DNA of 39,393 bases, taken from Bacteroidota bacterium (lineage in GTDB: Bacteria; Bacteroidota; Bacteroidia; Bacteroidales; Prolixibacteraceae). The notes beneath the pieces are model-generated. The model saw only the letters and a program-made list of their open reading frames with translations, was not told where the DNA came from and did not search any database. Below are positions 9,223 through 17,400 of the stretch, in pieces. Both the position numbers and the translations under genes were made by a program. Every line of letters starts with the position of its first letter. The stretch's first letter is position 1. The stretch lies in assembly GCA_030698405.1 (NCBI GenBank), contig JAUYMU010000023.1, forward strand, positions 1-39,393, written 5' to 3'.

Positions 9223-10703
9223 TATTACCGGCATTACTACTAATACCATTCTTATACATCATTTTAGCCATTTTGATCAAGAGCAAAAAGGTTAAAACCT
9301 GGCTTTCCTTTGCTTTTTCGCTGATAAACTTAGGATTTGCTATTTGGGTGATGGCACAAGTATTCGAAGCTGGTATGATAAAAACCCAAATGGGTTCATG
9401 GCCGGCACCATTTGGAATTACCCTGGTTGCTGATCGATTCAGCGCTTTTATGCTGCTTGTATCGGCATTGGTATTTGCGGTGGTAACCCTCTATTCCATT
9501 CAATCGGTTGATACCGCACGAATTAAAAATGGTTACTTTCTGTTTGCCCACGGTATTTTGATGGGAGTAAACGGCAGTTTTTTAGCCGGTGATTTATTCA
9601 ATCTTTACGTTTGGTTCGAAGTAATGCTCATGGGTTCGTTCATCCTGATTAGTTTCGGGGGAGAGCGCGCTCAGCTCGAAGGTGCCATTAAGTATCTTAT
9701 CTTAAACCTTATATCATCTTTCTTCTTCGTCGCCGGAATTGGTATTTTGTATGGGAAAATGGGTACGCTCAATATGGCCGATCTGTCGCAGAAAATTGCC
9801 CAATCGGGCGATGTCCTGAGCCAGTTAAGTCCGGCCATGGTTTTAATTGTAGTTGGTTTTGCCATTAAAGGAGCATTGTTCCCGTTTTTCTTCTGGTTAC
9901 CTGCCTCGTACCATACGCCTCCTCCGGCAGTTACAGCTCTTTTTGCCGGATTGCTCACCAAGGTTGGTATCTATTCACTGATCCGAATTTACACGCTTTT
10001 CCTTTATCATTCAACATCTTTCTGGAATCCGGTGGTTTTGTGGATCGGAATTTTATCGATGGTAATTGGTGTGTTTAGCGCATCATCTCAATATGATTTT
10101 CGGAAAATCTTGTCATTCCACATTATTAGTCAGTTAGGTTATGTGGTTATTGGCCTTGCTTTTTATACTGTTGCAGGTTTGGCGGCTGCCATATTTTTTC
10201 TTGGGCATAACATGATTTCAAAAACCAATGCTTTTCTTGTTGCCGGTTGGGTTCATCGCGAACGTCAAACATTAAATTTAAAAGTACTGGGCGACATGTT
10301 CAAAAAGAATACTTTGTGGGGTGTTCTTTTTTTCATCTCCGCTTTTAGTCTGGCCGGCCTGCCTCCTTTGAGCGGGTTCATCGGAAAATACCTGGTGATT
10401 AAAGCCGGTATCGAAAGTGGACACATTAACGTGGCATTGGTGGCCCTTTTTGTTGGATTTTTTACTCTCTTCTCGATGGTGAAAATCTGGATCGAGGTTT
10501 TCTGGAAGAATACTCCTCCTGAAGTTGAAGCTCCCGTAAATACAAAACCGCTTCCTCATGGATTGATGATTTCGGCTTCAATAATTCTTGCCCTGGCCAT
10601 TGTCGGAATGGGTGTTTTTGCTGGTCCGGTGGTAAACTTTTGCGAAATGGCTGCTTCTGATTTACTAAACACAGAGTTGTACATTAATTTTGTTTTGAAA
10701 TGA
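9219..10703 (+). CDS. mrpD: Mrp Na+/H+ antiporter subunit D (NuoM/N-like)
   Basis: This 494-residue subunit has about fourteen hydrophobic helices and the antiporter-like fold shared with NuoM and NuoN. Conserved elements include LYVWFEVMLMGSF (the key channel Glu), FAIKGALFPFFFWLPASYHTPP and ISAFSLAGLPPLSGFIGKY. It works with MrpA in proton/cation translocation. It overlaps both neighbours by the ATGA tetranucleotide, a classic sign of translational coupling. Confidence 0.94.
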   Translation: MILPALLLIPFLYIILAILIKSKKVKTWLSFAFSLINLGFAIWVMAQVFEAGMIKTQMGSWPAPFGITLVADRFSAFMLLVSALVFAVVTLYSIQSVDTARIKNGYFLFAHGILMGVNGSFLAGDLFNLYVWFEVMLMGSFILISFGGERAQLEGAIKYLILNLISSFFFVAGIGILYGKMGTLNMADLSQKIAQSGDVLSQLSPAMVLIVVGFAIKGALFPFFFWLPASYHTPPPAVTALFAGLLTKVGIYSLIRIYTLFLYHSTSFWNPVVLWIGILSMVIGVFSASSQYDFRKILSFHIISQLGYVVIGLAFYTVAGLAAAIFFLGHNMISKTNAFLVAGWVHRERQTLNLKVLGDMFKKNTLWGVLFFISAFSLAGLPPLSGFIGKYLVIKAGIESGHINVALVALFVGFFTLFSMVKIWIEVFWKNTPPEVEAPVNTKPLPHGLMISASIILALAIVGMGVFAGPVVNFCEMAASDLLNTELYINFVLK

Positions 10704-11083
10704 AAACGATAGTCAAATACTCGTACCAGGTTTTAAACCTGATTATTTTGTTCTTCTATTTCTGTTTCAAAATAGTCCAATCGGGTTGGATCGTTGGTTG
10801 GCTTGTGTTGAAAGGCTACCGCGGGGACAATGGAGGTATGGTTGAATACGCCGTCCAAAGCACTAATCCGTGGCACATCATACTGCTATTTAATTTAATG
10901 AGTATGACACCCGGATCGCTCAGTATCGACCTGTCGGAAGATCATCGGACAATTTCGGTGCATTTGCTAAATTTTGCTGATCGGGACAGTTTCTTAAGTA
11001 CGTCCAATAAAATTGAAAAAATGTTGATTCAGACTTTAAACGCACAGGTTATTATTAACCCAACAACGGAGGAAATGGTATGA
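10700..11083 (+). CDS. mrpE: Mrp Na+/H+ antiporter subunit E
   Basis: This 127-residue protein is somewhat shorter than the roughly 160 residues usual for MrpE. It has one clear hydrophobic segment near the N-terminus and the family pattern of a short cytoplasmic domain (MSMTPGSLSIDLSEDHRTISVHLLNF, quoted in part: TPGSLSIDL). Position between mrpD and mrpF, with ATGA overlaps on both sides, supports the call. The shortening is at the N-terminal membrane part. Confidence 0.88.
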   Translation: MKTIVKYSYQVLNLIILFFYFCFKIVQSGWIVGWLVLKGYRGDNGGMVEYAVQSTNPWHIILLFNLMSMTPGSLSIDLSEDHRTISVHLLNFADRDSFLSTSNKIEKMLIQTLNAQVIINPTTEEMV

Positions 11084-11376
11084 TGTTCTGGAGTTCAAAT
11101 TTATCTTTTCTTGAAAACGCCTCACTTACTGCACTGGCGATTATGACTTTGAGCCTGTTGTTCCCTTTGTATCGTTTGTTTAAAGGACCAAGCCTGCCCG
11201 ACCGCATTGTGGCGCTCGACCAAATTGGGATGATCATCGTAGGTATGATTCTTTGCGATGTAATTTATTCCCGCGATACGATGGTGTTGGATGTGGTTTT
11301 GGCCATTTCTTTTCTCCTTGTTTTTGGTTCGATGATTATCGCACGTTATCTATATAAAAAAACAGAGCTAAAATGA
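11080..11376 (+). CDS. mrpF: Mrp Na+/H+ antiporter subunit F
   Basis: This 98-residue protein has three transmembrane helices and the MnhF signature KGPSLPDRIVALDQIG, in which a conserved Asp sits in the membrane region of this subunit. It overlaps mrpE and mrpG by 4 bases each. Confidence 0.93.
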   Translation: MMFWSSNLSFLENASLTALAIMTLSLLFPLYRLFKGPSLPDRIVALDQIGMIIVGMILCDVIYSRDTMVLDVVLAISFLLVFGSMIIARYLYKKTELK

Positions 11377-11681
11377 TTGAAATTATTGTAGGAATATTGG
11401 TATTGCTAAGTGCAGTGACGATTTTTATCGCTTCTGTTGGCATTGTGCGATTTGATAATCTTTTTGCTCGTATGCACGTGGTAACCAAGGTTTCATCGTT
11501 TGCATCGCTGATTCTGCTTGTGGCTGTTAACCTGTTGTTCCTGGATTGGAAAGTCGCAATCATATCGGTGTTAATTTTTCATGTTTTGATTTTTCTTTCG
11601 CCAATATCGACTCACGTTGTGGCCAAAGTATCAGAAACCATTAAAAAACTGGACGAAGAATCGAATGACAATCCTATTTAA
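11373..11681 (+). CDS. mrpG: Mrp Na+/H+ antiporter subunit G
   Basis: This 102-residue protein has three transmembrane helices and the MnhG/PhaG pattern ASVGIVRFDNLFARMHVVTK. It is the last subunit of a complete A-G set. Its 3' end overlaps the end of the convergent DUF302 gene by 8 bases, leaving no room for a separate intergenic terminator. Confidence 0.92.
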   Translation: MIEIIVGILVLLSAVTIFIASVGIVRFDNLFARMHVVTKVSSFASLILLVAVNLLFLDWKVAIISVLIFHVLIFLSPISTHVVAKVSETIKKLDEESNDNPI

Positions 11682-12063
11682 GTAGGTTCATTACCCTTTT
11701 TAGCTTCTCAGTTATTTCTTTTGCGAGTGGCTCCAATGCCGGGTTTTCTATCGCCATCATCGACGCAATCGGATGAATTGCTGCAATTTGGGTGGTGCCA
11801 TTTTCTTTATCGGTAACAACAATGTTGCAGGGAAGCATCACTCCAACCATTTCTTCAGCTTGCAAAGCTTTGTAAGCAAAGGACGGATTGCAAGCCCCCA
11901 GAATTTTGTACTTTTTGAAATCCACACCCAGTTTTTCCTTTAACTTGGCTTGCATGTCAATTTCGGTCAACACGCCAAAGCCTTCTGTTTTCAAGGCTTC
12001 TGTAATTTTCGCCACCGCATCGTTAAAATCCGTATGCAAAGTGGCGCTGAAATAATATTCCAT
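11674..12063 (-). CDS. DUF302 domain protein
   Basis: The whole 129-residue protein is a DUF302 domain, with the family hallmarks ILGACNPSFAYKAL and GVMLPCNIVVTD, including the two Cys residues common in thiol-linked members. DUF302 proteins are small, often cytoplasmic, and frequently sit beside thioredoxin, rhodanese and sulfide-oxidation genes; their activity is not established. It is the last gene of the minus-strand thiol cluster, 16 bases after the thioredoxin gene. A role in handling persulfide or reactive sulfur is inference from context. Confidence 0.85.
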   Translation of the reverse strand: MEYYFSATLHTDFNDAVAKITEALKTEGFGVLTEIDMQAKLKEKLGVDFKKYKILGACNPSFAYKALQAEEMVGVMLPCNIVVTDKENGTTQIAAIHPIASMMAIENPALEPLAKEITEKLKRVMNLLK

Positions 12064-12079
12064 GTTCTTTTTTTTATGA

Positions 12080-12379
12080 TTAAAAAATAGTTGTCAATAC
12101 GTTCGTTAACTGTTGTTTCGTGTGAACTCCGGGTTGTTTGTATTTTATTTCACCGTTTTTGAAAATCATGAGTGTAGGAACACTCTGAATCTGATACCGG
12201 CCAGCTATCTGCTGATTTTGATCGACATCAATTTTGATCACCCTGACACGGTCGCCAAGTTCGGCTGCCACCGCTTTCAGAATCGGCGATTGCGCCTTGC
12301 ATGGCCCGCACCACAACGCATGAAAATCGACTACAACAGGTTTTGAATCGTTAATGATGGTTTTAAAGTTTGCTTTCAT
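12080..12379 (-). CDS. Thioredoxin
   Basis: This 99-residue cytoplasmic thioredoxin has no signal peptide. The active site is WCGPCK and the cis-Pro region is SVPTLMIFKNG, as in classical thioredoxins. It reduces protein disulfides or persulfides. The start lies one base after the stop of the SQR-like gene, so the two are co-transcribed and may form a redox pair. Confidence 0.93.
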   Translation of the reverse strand: MKANFKTIINDSKPVVVDFHALWCGPCKAQSPILKAVAAELGDRVRVIKIDVDQNQQIAGRYQIQSVPTLMIFKNGEIKYKQPGVHTKQQLTNVLTTIF

Positions 12380-12380
12380 C

Positions 12381-13556
12381 TTATGAAAATATAAATCCTG
12401 AAAAATGCCTGAAAATACCCACTTTGGTTATTTTGGAATAAGTGCCCCAGCCTCTTTTCATCCAATGGCCAACGAAGGGCATCGGAATAATAAACGATGT
12501 TTTGGTGTTCCTGAAAACAAAAGCGGCACCATCGCCTGTATCCATTACACAAAGTATGTTGGGCGATTCGTGGTAATGTTTTTTAGTGCCAGTACCAGTT
12601 TCTGTAGAAATAATATTGTGCGCAGCAACCCGGCCCATTAATTCAGCGACATGTCCCTGTTTGGCAATCCATTCGGGGCCTTCCATCGCTGAAATATCGC
12701 CAATGGCATACACGTTTTCCATTCCGCGAACCTGACACGAAGTATCAATCTGGATAAAACCAGCCTCGGTAGTAGGTAAATCGCTAGTCAGCAACACATG
12801 ATGGCCTGTCGATGCGGGGATAAACAAAGTGAGGTCGGCTTCCAATTTCAATCCATCTTCAAACACAACCGCACCTGGTTCAAATTCAGTTATCTTCTTT
12901 CCAAACCGCTTTTCAATTGTATATTGATCGAACATCTTGTTCAACATTGGCAAAGCATTTTTGCCCATTTTCGCTCCTGGTTCTTCCATTGGTGCAAAGA
13001 AAGTAAGTTCGAAATTCTGTCTGATTTTCTTCTTTTTCAGGAGATTATGAATGTTGAAAATCAGTTCAAAAGCAGGTCCACCGCGTACAGCCGATTTATC
13101 CTTCGGATTTCCGCCGAACCCAATGGCAATTTTTCCACTTCCTTTCTGAATCAATGCATCAATTCCATCGCGGATAGAGACTGAAACTTCCGGCTTTCCA
13201 CAAATTGATAAAGTATTTTCGAGGCCTTTGTGCTTCATTTTATCGGCACCAAAAGCAACCACCAGATAGTCGTAGCTCAAGGTCTGTTTTTCGCAAACTA
13301 CCTGCCGATCGGCAGCATGAATTTCCTTAACTGAATCAATGATTACTTCGAAGGGATATTTCTTCTGAATATTTACCAACGGAACTTTCACATCGTTGAA
13401 TTCTTTGATGCGTACCGGAACCCAAATTGAAATGGGAAAGAGATACAGGTAATCGCGGTCGGAAACCAGCGTTACCTTGAATTTTCCACTTTTTTGTAAT
13501 TGTATTGCTGTTTGGATACCGGCAAATCCGCCTCCAAGAATTAAAACTTTTTTCAT
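12381..13556 (-). CDS. Sulfide:quinone oxidoreductase-like FAD/NAD(P) flavoprotein
   Basis: This 391-residue protein begins with a Rossmann dinucleotide motif (LILGGGFAGIQTAI) and has a second FAD-contact motif near the end (NVYAIGDISAM). The overall plan is that of the SQR/NDH-2 family: YDYLVVAFGAD, a two-domain flavin fold, and a hydrophobic C-terminal end (FRHFSGFIFS) that could touch the membrane. Cys residues are present in SICGKPE, DTSCQV and ILCVMD, but I cannot confirm that they align with the three catalytic Cys of true SQR. Surrounding rhodanese, thioredoxin and DUF302 genes favour sulfide or persulfide oxidation. NADH dehydrogenase-like activity is the main alternative. Confidence 0.75.
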   Translation of the reverse strand: MKKVLILGGGFAGIQTAIQLQKSGKFKVTLVSDRDYLYLFPISIWVPVRIKEFNDVKVPLVNIQKKYPFEVIIDSVKEIHAADRQVVCEKQTLSYDYLVVAFGADKMKHKGLENTLSICGKPEVSVSIRDGIDALIQKGSGKIAIGFGGNPKDKSAVRGGPAFELIFNIHNLLKKKKIRQNFELTFFAPMEEPGAKMGKNALPMLNKMFDQYTIEKRFGKKITEFEPGAVVFEDGLKLEADLTLFIPASTGHHVLLTSDLPTTEAGFIQIDTSCQVRGMENVYAIGDISAMEGPEWIAKQGHVAELMGRVAAHNIISTETGTGTKKHYHESPNILCVMDTGDGAAFVFRNTKTSFIIPMPFVGHWMKRGWGTYSKITKVGIFRHFSGFIFS

Positions 13557-13569
13557 TCTAATTTAATTA

Positions 13570-13881
13570 TCACAATTTATTATTCAGGCTCATCCATCTG
13601 CCACCGTTGTGGACATTGATAAAACCGTTTGATTTCAAAATTCCCTTTGCAGAGGAACTTCTCATTCCGGATTCACAGCATGCAATTATGGGGCGTTTTT
13701 TATCCTTAAACTTGTGAAGATTCTTGTGCAATTGATCAACCGGAATATTGACCGATCCCCTGATATGTCCGGATCCATATTCACCTTTGGTTCGAACATC
13801 TAAAATTATTGCCCCTTCTTTCATTAACTGGGCATAGTCAATTGATTTTATACTAAAAAGTCTCTTAATTGCTTCAAACAT
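13570..13881 (-). CDS. Single-domain rhodanese (sulfurtransferase)
   Basis: This 103-residue protein is a complete rhodanese domain: ILDVRTKGEYGSGHIRGSVNIP at the front (quoted in part: DVRTKGEY) and an active-site loop CESGMRS whose Cys carries the persulfide. It moves sulfane sulfur between donors and thiols. It is cytoplasmic, with no signal sequence, and is co-oriented 13 bases upstream of the SQR-like gene and 24 bases downstream of the multidomain rhodanese protein. Confidence 0.92.
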   Translation of the reverse strand: MFEAIKRLFSIKSIDYAQLMKEGAIILDVRTKGEYGSGHIRGSVNIPVDQLHKNLHKFKDKKRPIIACCESGMRSSSAKGILKSNGFINVHNGGRWMSLNNKL

Positions 13882-13905
13882 AGTTGTTTATTTAATCTGT
13901 TGATA

Positions 13906-16182
13906 TTATCGCTGTCTCATCATTTGCATTAAACCACCACCGTTTTTCACGTTGGTGAATCCCATTTGCAGCAAGCCCCTTTGTCCATAAGCAGAGCGTG
14001 CGCCGGAAGCACAGTAAAGCGTAATTTCACGTGACTTACTTCCCAATTCAGCAACTCGTCTTTGCAATTCATCCAGTGGAATATTTATCGCACCTGGGAA
14101 AGCGCCGTCTTCAAACTCTTCTGAAGTACGCACATCCACTACCAAAGGTTCGTTTGAAAGACTTGCAGCAGAAGGTTTTGTGGTTCGACGGGACATCATG
14201 GAAGAAAGCCCACCACCATTTTTCACATTGGCATAACCCAAGTTCATTAACATTTGCTGGGCATAAGCTGAACGTGCTCCTGAAGCACAATACACAACAA
14301 TTTCACGAGCTGCGTTATTTCCCAGCTCTTTATACCGATGCATTAGCTCATCCAACGGAATATTGATGGCATCGGGATATGCGCCGTCTTCAAATTCTTC
14401 AGGAGTGCGCACGTCTACAACAATCGGTGAATTTACATCCGTAGCTTTTATTGCTGTTTTTTCTTCAACTTCCGGAGTTTCTTCTTCCACCGATTTTAGC
14501 TCAACAGGTAAAAGATCTATTTGAATATGCTTAAATCCAACGGTTCTGGCTTGTCTCTGAAGTGATGTATGTCCGCCTGAAATATTGGTAACATCTTTAA
14601 AACCTGCGCCCAGCAATGTACGAAGCGCCTGATGTCCTTTTTTCCCGGTTTCGTCATAAACAATTACTGTACGATTGGCCGGGATGGAATTGATTTGTTC
14701 AGGCAATAATTCCAGTGGGATATGAAGCGCTCCTTTTACATGGCTCTTTTCGAATGCGAACACATCACGAACGTCAACAAATAAAGGATTTTTCCCTTCA
14801 ATGAAAGCATCAAGTTCTGTAACTGTAACCGAAGGGCTGAATCCTGAAATCCGGTTTTCGGCGGTGTAGGCAGCCATGTTAATGGCATCGTTCGCTGTTC
14901 CGATGGGTGGCGAATACGCAAAGTCAATTTCAGACAGATCGCTGATCGTTAATTTTGAAGCTGTTGCAGTTGCAATCACATCCAGACGTTTATCTGCACC
15001 TTTGTAGCCTGCCGTTTGTCCACCGAGAATAATTCCGGTGTTACGGTCGTAAACCAACATGGTCGTTACTGTTTCAGCGCCAGGATAATAAGATGTATGA
15101 TGTTCTTTGTGAACAACAACCGCATCGGCATCCAATCCTGCTGCACGGGCTTGTTTCAGTGAGAACCCGGTAATTCCTGTTACTGCCTCAAAAACGCGCA
15201 CTACAGAAGTTCCGATTGAACCTTTGTATGCATGATTTCCACCCAATACATTTTCGGCGGCAATTCGTCCCTGTCGGTTGGCAGGACCTGCCAGCGGAAT
15301 GCGTACTTTTTTACCGTTCACGCGATGCTCGATTTCGACCATATCGCCAGCCGCAAAAATATCGGGATCGGAAGTTTGCAATTGTGCATTGACGAGCAAT
15401 CCGCCAGCCTCACCAATTTCGAGCCCTGCATCAATTGCCAGTTGCAGCGTTGGCCGAACGCCAATCGACAATAGAACCATATCGGCATCCAATTGCTGCC
15501 CGTTATCAAGTTTAACTTTACGCGGCATAATTTCGGTGACACATGCACCGGTATGAATCCCAACGCCATACGAAAGCATTTCAGTCTCAACAAATCCTGC
15601 CGTTTCGGCTTCCATAATGGCCATCACATGCGGCATCATTTCCACCACATTTACTTTTAAACCTCTTTTTACCAGGGCTTCCACCATTTCAAGACCAATA
15701 AATCCACCACCAACTACAACCGCGTTTTTGGGTATATTTTCTTCCAGATGAAATGAAATCTTGTCCATGTCTTCCAATGTCCACAGCGTGAAAACATGAT
15801 CGAGATCGGCGCCGGGCAATGTTGGTTTTATTGGACGACCACCTTGAGCAAGAATTAGTTTGGTGTATTCAAACGTTTTCACTTCACCGCTTCGGGTGTC
15901 CATGGTTTTCACTTTGTGTGCAACCCTGTCGATTGACGAAACAATGGTGTGTGTATGTACGTCAACTCCGTATTGTTCGTTAAAACTTTCAGGACTTTGC
16001 AGAATCAGTTTCGAACGGCTTTTGATGTCGCCGGCAATGTAATACGGCAATCCGCAATTGGCGAACGAAATGTCAGGTCCGGCTTCGAGCATTGTAATTT
16101 GTGCAGTCGGAGAAATGCGGCGAACTTTTGCCGCCGCAGTTGCTCCTGCTGCCACTCCCCCTATAATTAATATCTTTTCCAT
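13906..16182 (-). CDS. CoA-disulfide reductase-like flavoprotein with three rhodanese domains
   Basis: I place the start at 16182 (MEKILIIGGVAAG); the frame continues upstream only into intergenic repeats. The 758-residue protein has an N-terminal CoA-disulfide/CoA-persulfide reductase domain (residues 1-450). Its single active Cys is in SFANCGLPY, at residue 43 as in characterised CoA-disulfide reductases. Three rhodanese-like domains follow at about 455-560, 580-665 and 673-758. Domains 2 and 3 both have YCASGARSAY loops and are close duplicates. Domain 1 has YDETGKKG, with Asp where the catalytic Cys belongs. One-rhodanese relatives (Npsr/CDR) reduce polysulfide or CoA-persulfide. This enzyme is probably a cytoplasmic NAD(P)H-dependent persulfide reductase in the surrounding thiol cluster. 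Confidence 0.9.
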   Translation of the reverse strand: MEKILIIGGVAAGATAAAKVRRISPTAQITMLEAGPDISFANCGLPYYIAGDIKSRSKLILQSPESFNEQYGVDVHTHTIVSSIDRVAHKVKTMDTRSGEVKTFEYTKLILAQGGRPIKPTLPGADLDHVFTLWTLEDMDKISFHLEENIPKNAVVVGGGFIGLEMVEALVKRGLKVNVVEMMPHVMAIMEAETAGFVETEMLSYGVGIHTGACVTEIMPRKVKLDNGQQLDADMVLLSIGVRPTLQLAIDAGLEIGEAGGLLVNAQLQTSDPDIFAAGDMVEIEHRVNGKKVRIPLAGPANRQGRIAAENVLGGNHAYKGSIGTSVVRVFEAVTGITGFSLKQARAAGLDADAVVVHKEHHTSYYPGAETVTTMLVYDRNTGIILGGQTAGYKGADKRLDVIATATASKLTISDLSEIDFAYSPPIGTANDAINMAAYTAENRISGFSPSVTVTELDAFIEGKNPLFVDVRDVFAFEKSHVKGALHIPLELLPEQINSIPANRTVIVYDETGKKGHQALRTLLGAGFKDVTNISGGHTSLQRQARTVGFKHIQIDLLPVELKSVEEETPEVEEKTAIKATDVNSPIVVDVRTPEEFEDGAYPDAINIPLDELMHRYKELGNNAAREIVVYCASGARSAYAQQMLMNLGYANVKNGGGLSSMMSRRTTKPSAASLSNEPLVVDVRTSEEFEDGAFPGAINIPLDELQRRVAELGSKSREITLYCASGARSAYGQRGLLQMGFTNVKNGGGLMQMMRQR

Positions 16183-16227
16183 ATTGTTATCTATTTTTAA
16201 TTCGTAAAAACTTATCAAATTTATATT

Positions 16228-16412
16228 GAACCCACTTCGGGGTTCTAAAAACAAATATTTTATTTTCCTCCGGTTTCACCGGAGGTTATTCATATTAAAG
16301 TGCTTCGGACTTTTGCTTTGCGTAAACCCTGAAAGGGTTCAATTTGAATAACCGTCCCGATGTATCGGGACGGGAAATGGCAATGATGAGAACCCAACCC
16401 TGATAAGGGTTG
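16228..16412. repeat. Intergenic array of modular hairpins, array 2
   Basis: Between the CoA-disulfide-reductase-like gene and the membrane thioredoxin gene lie six hairpins: GAACCC/GGGTTC (16228-16245), CCTCCGGT-ttc-ACCGGAGG (16267-16285), AAAGT/ACTTT (16297-16313), AACCCT-gaa-AGGGTT (16325-16339), CCGTCCCGAT-gt-ATCGGGACGG (16352-16373) and CAACCC/GGGTTG (16395-16412). The loop cores and their cyclic order match array 1 (5686-5878), while the stems differ by compensatory changes. Confidence 0.8.
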
Positions 16413-16434
16413 AACTTGTGTTAAAACCACTTGT

Positions 16435-16854
16435 CTATCCAGCTTTCGCAATCTCTTTCAGTAAAAATTCTTTCGATTTGATTCCGACAAAACGGTTGAT
16501 TTCTGTGCCGTTTTTAAACAGGATCATTGTTGGGATGTTGCGAACTTTAAATTTGTTGGCCAGCGACTGGTATTGCTGAATGTCAACTTTCCCAACATGT
16601 GAGTTTCCTGATAATTCAGCAGAAACATCGTTTAAAACCGGCGCCATCATTCGACAGGGCGCGCACCAGCTTGCCCAGAAATCGACCAACACCAATTTGC
16701 CTTTTGTTTGTTGCTGGAAATTTTGTTCTGTAAGTGTCAATACTTTTTCGTGGTCGGCCACCAAAGGAGTATTTTTCATTTTTGCCATGGCGAAATAGCG
16801 GAATCCGATGAAAGCTGCCATTAAAATTCCGATGATAATAAATGTTGTTTGCAT
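16435..16854 (-). CDS. Membrane-anchored thioredoxin
   Basis: This 139-residue protein has an N-terminal transmembrane anchor (TTFIIIGILMAAFIGFRYF) followed by a thioredoxin domain with active site WASWCAPCRMM and cis-Pro region NIPTMILFKNG. The anchor has no signal-peptidase site, so the domain probably remains membrane-bound. The few positive residues after the helix (AMAKMKN) favour a cytoplasmic thioredoxin domain, but the opposite topology cannot be excluded. It shares the minus-strand cluster with two other thioredoxin-fold proteins. Confidence 0.88.
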   Translation of the reverse strand: MQTTFIIIGILMAAFIGFRYFAMAKMKNTPLVADHEKVLTLTEQNFQQQTKGKLVLVDFWASWCAPCRMMAPVLNDVSAELSGNSHVGKVDIQQYQSLANKFKVRNIPTMILFKNGTEINRFVGIKSKEFLLKEIAKAG

Positions 16855-16882
16855 ATTACTTGATTTAAATTTATTTTGATTT

Positions 16883-16913
16883 AAAGCCCCCTAAATCCCC
16901 CAAAAGGGGACTT
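16883..16913. repeat. C-tract/G-tract interspersed repeat
   Basis: AAAGCCCCCTAAATCCCCC is followed by AAAAGGGGACTT. This low-complexity palindrome-like unit lies in the 60-base gap between the two thioredoxin-like genes and resembles repeat units scattered in Bacteroidota intergenic DNA. It could act as an attenuator inside the operon. Confidence 0.5.
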
Positions 16914-16914
16914 C

Positions 16915-17364
16915 TTATACTGCAAGCTCTGAGGATATGTTCTTTAATGATACATTTCCAGAGGTTGCAGAGTCGAAACTCCCTTCCCTATTTTGGGGAA
17001 GGGCTGGGGAAGGGGCTATTGCTTCCGAATATTCGTTATCTAAAACGCGAATGATTTGCGCCTTGTTCTGAATACCTGTTGTGGCTTTTACCACTTGTCC
17101 GTTTTTGTAATAAATGGTAAACGGAATTCCCATAAAACTGCGAACTTCTGGCAAAGCGCGTATAACCTGCGATTCAGGATTGTCAAATTCCATATCGAAG
17201 AATTTTACTTGTGAATATTCGCCTTCCAATTCTTCGGCAATCCGGTAAACCGGAACACACATTGGGTCCATTCGTCCACAAATAACCACTACGTTTTCGT
17301 GTTCGCTGATTATTTGTGCAAGTTTATCGGCACTTTCAATGTGTTTTAAATTGGTATATAACAT
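16915..17364 (-). CDS. Thioredoxin-like protein with repeat-derived C-terminus
   Basis: This 149-residue protein is the first gene of the minus-strand cluster. Residues 1 to about 110 are a thioredoxin-like fold with VVICGRMDPMCVP, where Cys residues are separated by six rather than two positions, and a cis-Pro element MGIPFTIYYKNG. It is therefore not a classical disulfide reductase; it may bind a thiol or metal, or act as a bacillithiol/monothiol-type partner. The last 40 residues include APSPALPQNREGS, which is exactly the translation of a G/C-rich interspersed repeat (16979-17016), so this tail is probably not part of the ancestral protein. Confidence 0.75.
   Translation of the reverse strand: MLYTNLKHIESADKLAQIISEHENVVVICGRMDPMCVPVYRIAEELEGEYSQVKFFDMEFDNPESQVIRALPEVRSFMGIPFTIYYKNGQVVKATTGIQNKAQIIRVLDNEYSEAIAPSPALPQNREGSFDSATSGNVSLKNISSELAV
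16979..17016. repeat. G/C-rich repeat inside a coding region
   Basis: The unit reads CTCCCTTCCC at one end and continues TTGGGGAAGGGCTGGGG to GAAGGGGC, with a CCCTTCCC...GGGGAAGGG hairpin. It lies inside the 3' end of the thioredoxin-like gene and keeps the frame open. Its translation (SPALPQNREGS on the minus strand) is a peptide familiar from repeat-invaded Bacteroidota genes. Confidence 0.65.
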
Positions 17365-17392
17365 GTCTGCTTTGTTTAAAATTGTTACGATG

Positions 17393-17400
17393 CAAAACTA
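17393..17400 (-). promoter_or_regulatory. Candidate -7 element for the thiol cluster
   Basis: On the minus strand these bases read TAGTTTTG, a perfect TAnnTTTG match, 28 bases before the start of the first gene at 17364. The -33 element is not obvious. Confidence 0.45.

Noticed and set aside
6112-11681. The antiporter operon as respiratory complex I (nuoL/K/M/N)
   Set aside because: The B, E, F and G subunits and the fused MrpB-like end of subunit A occur only in Mrp antiporters.
5686-16412. Hairpin arrays as possible CRISPR arrays
   Set aside because: The units are self-complementary, vary in stem sequence and have no constant-length spacers; no cas gene is present.
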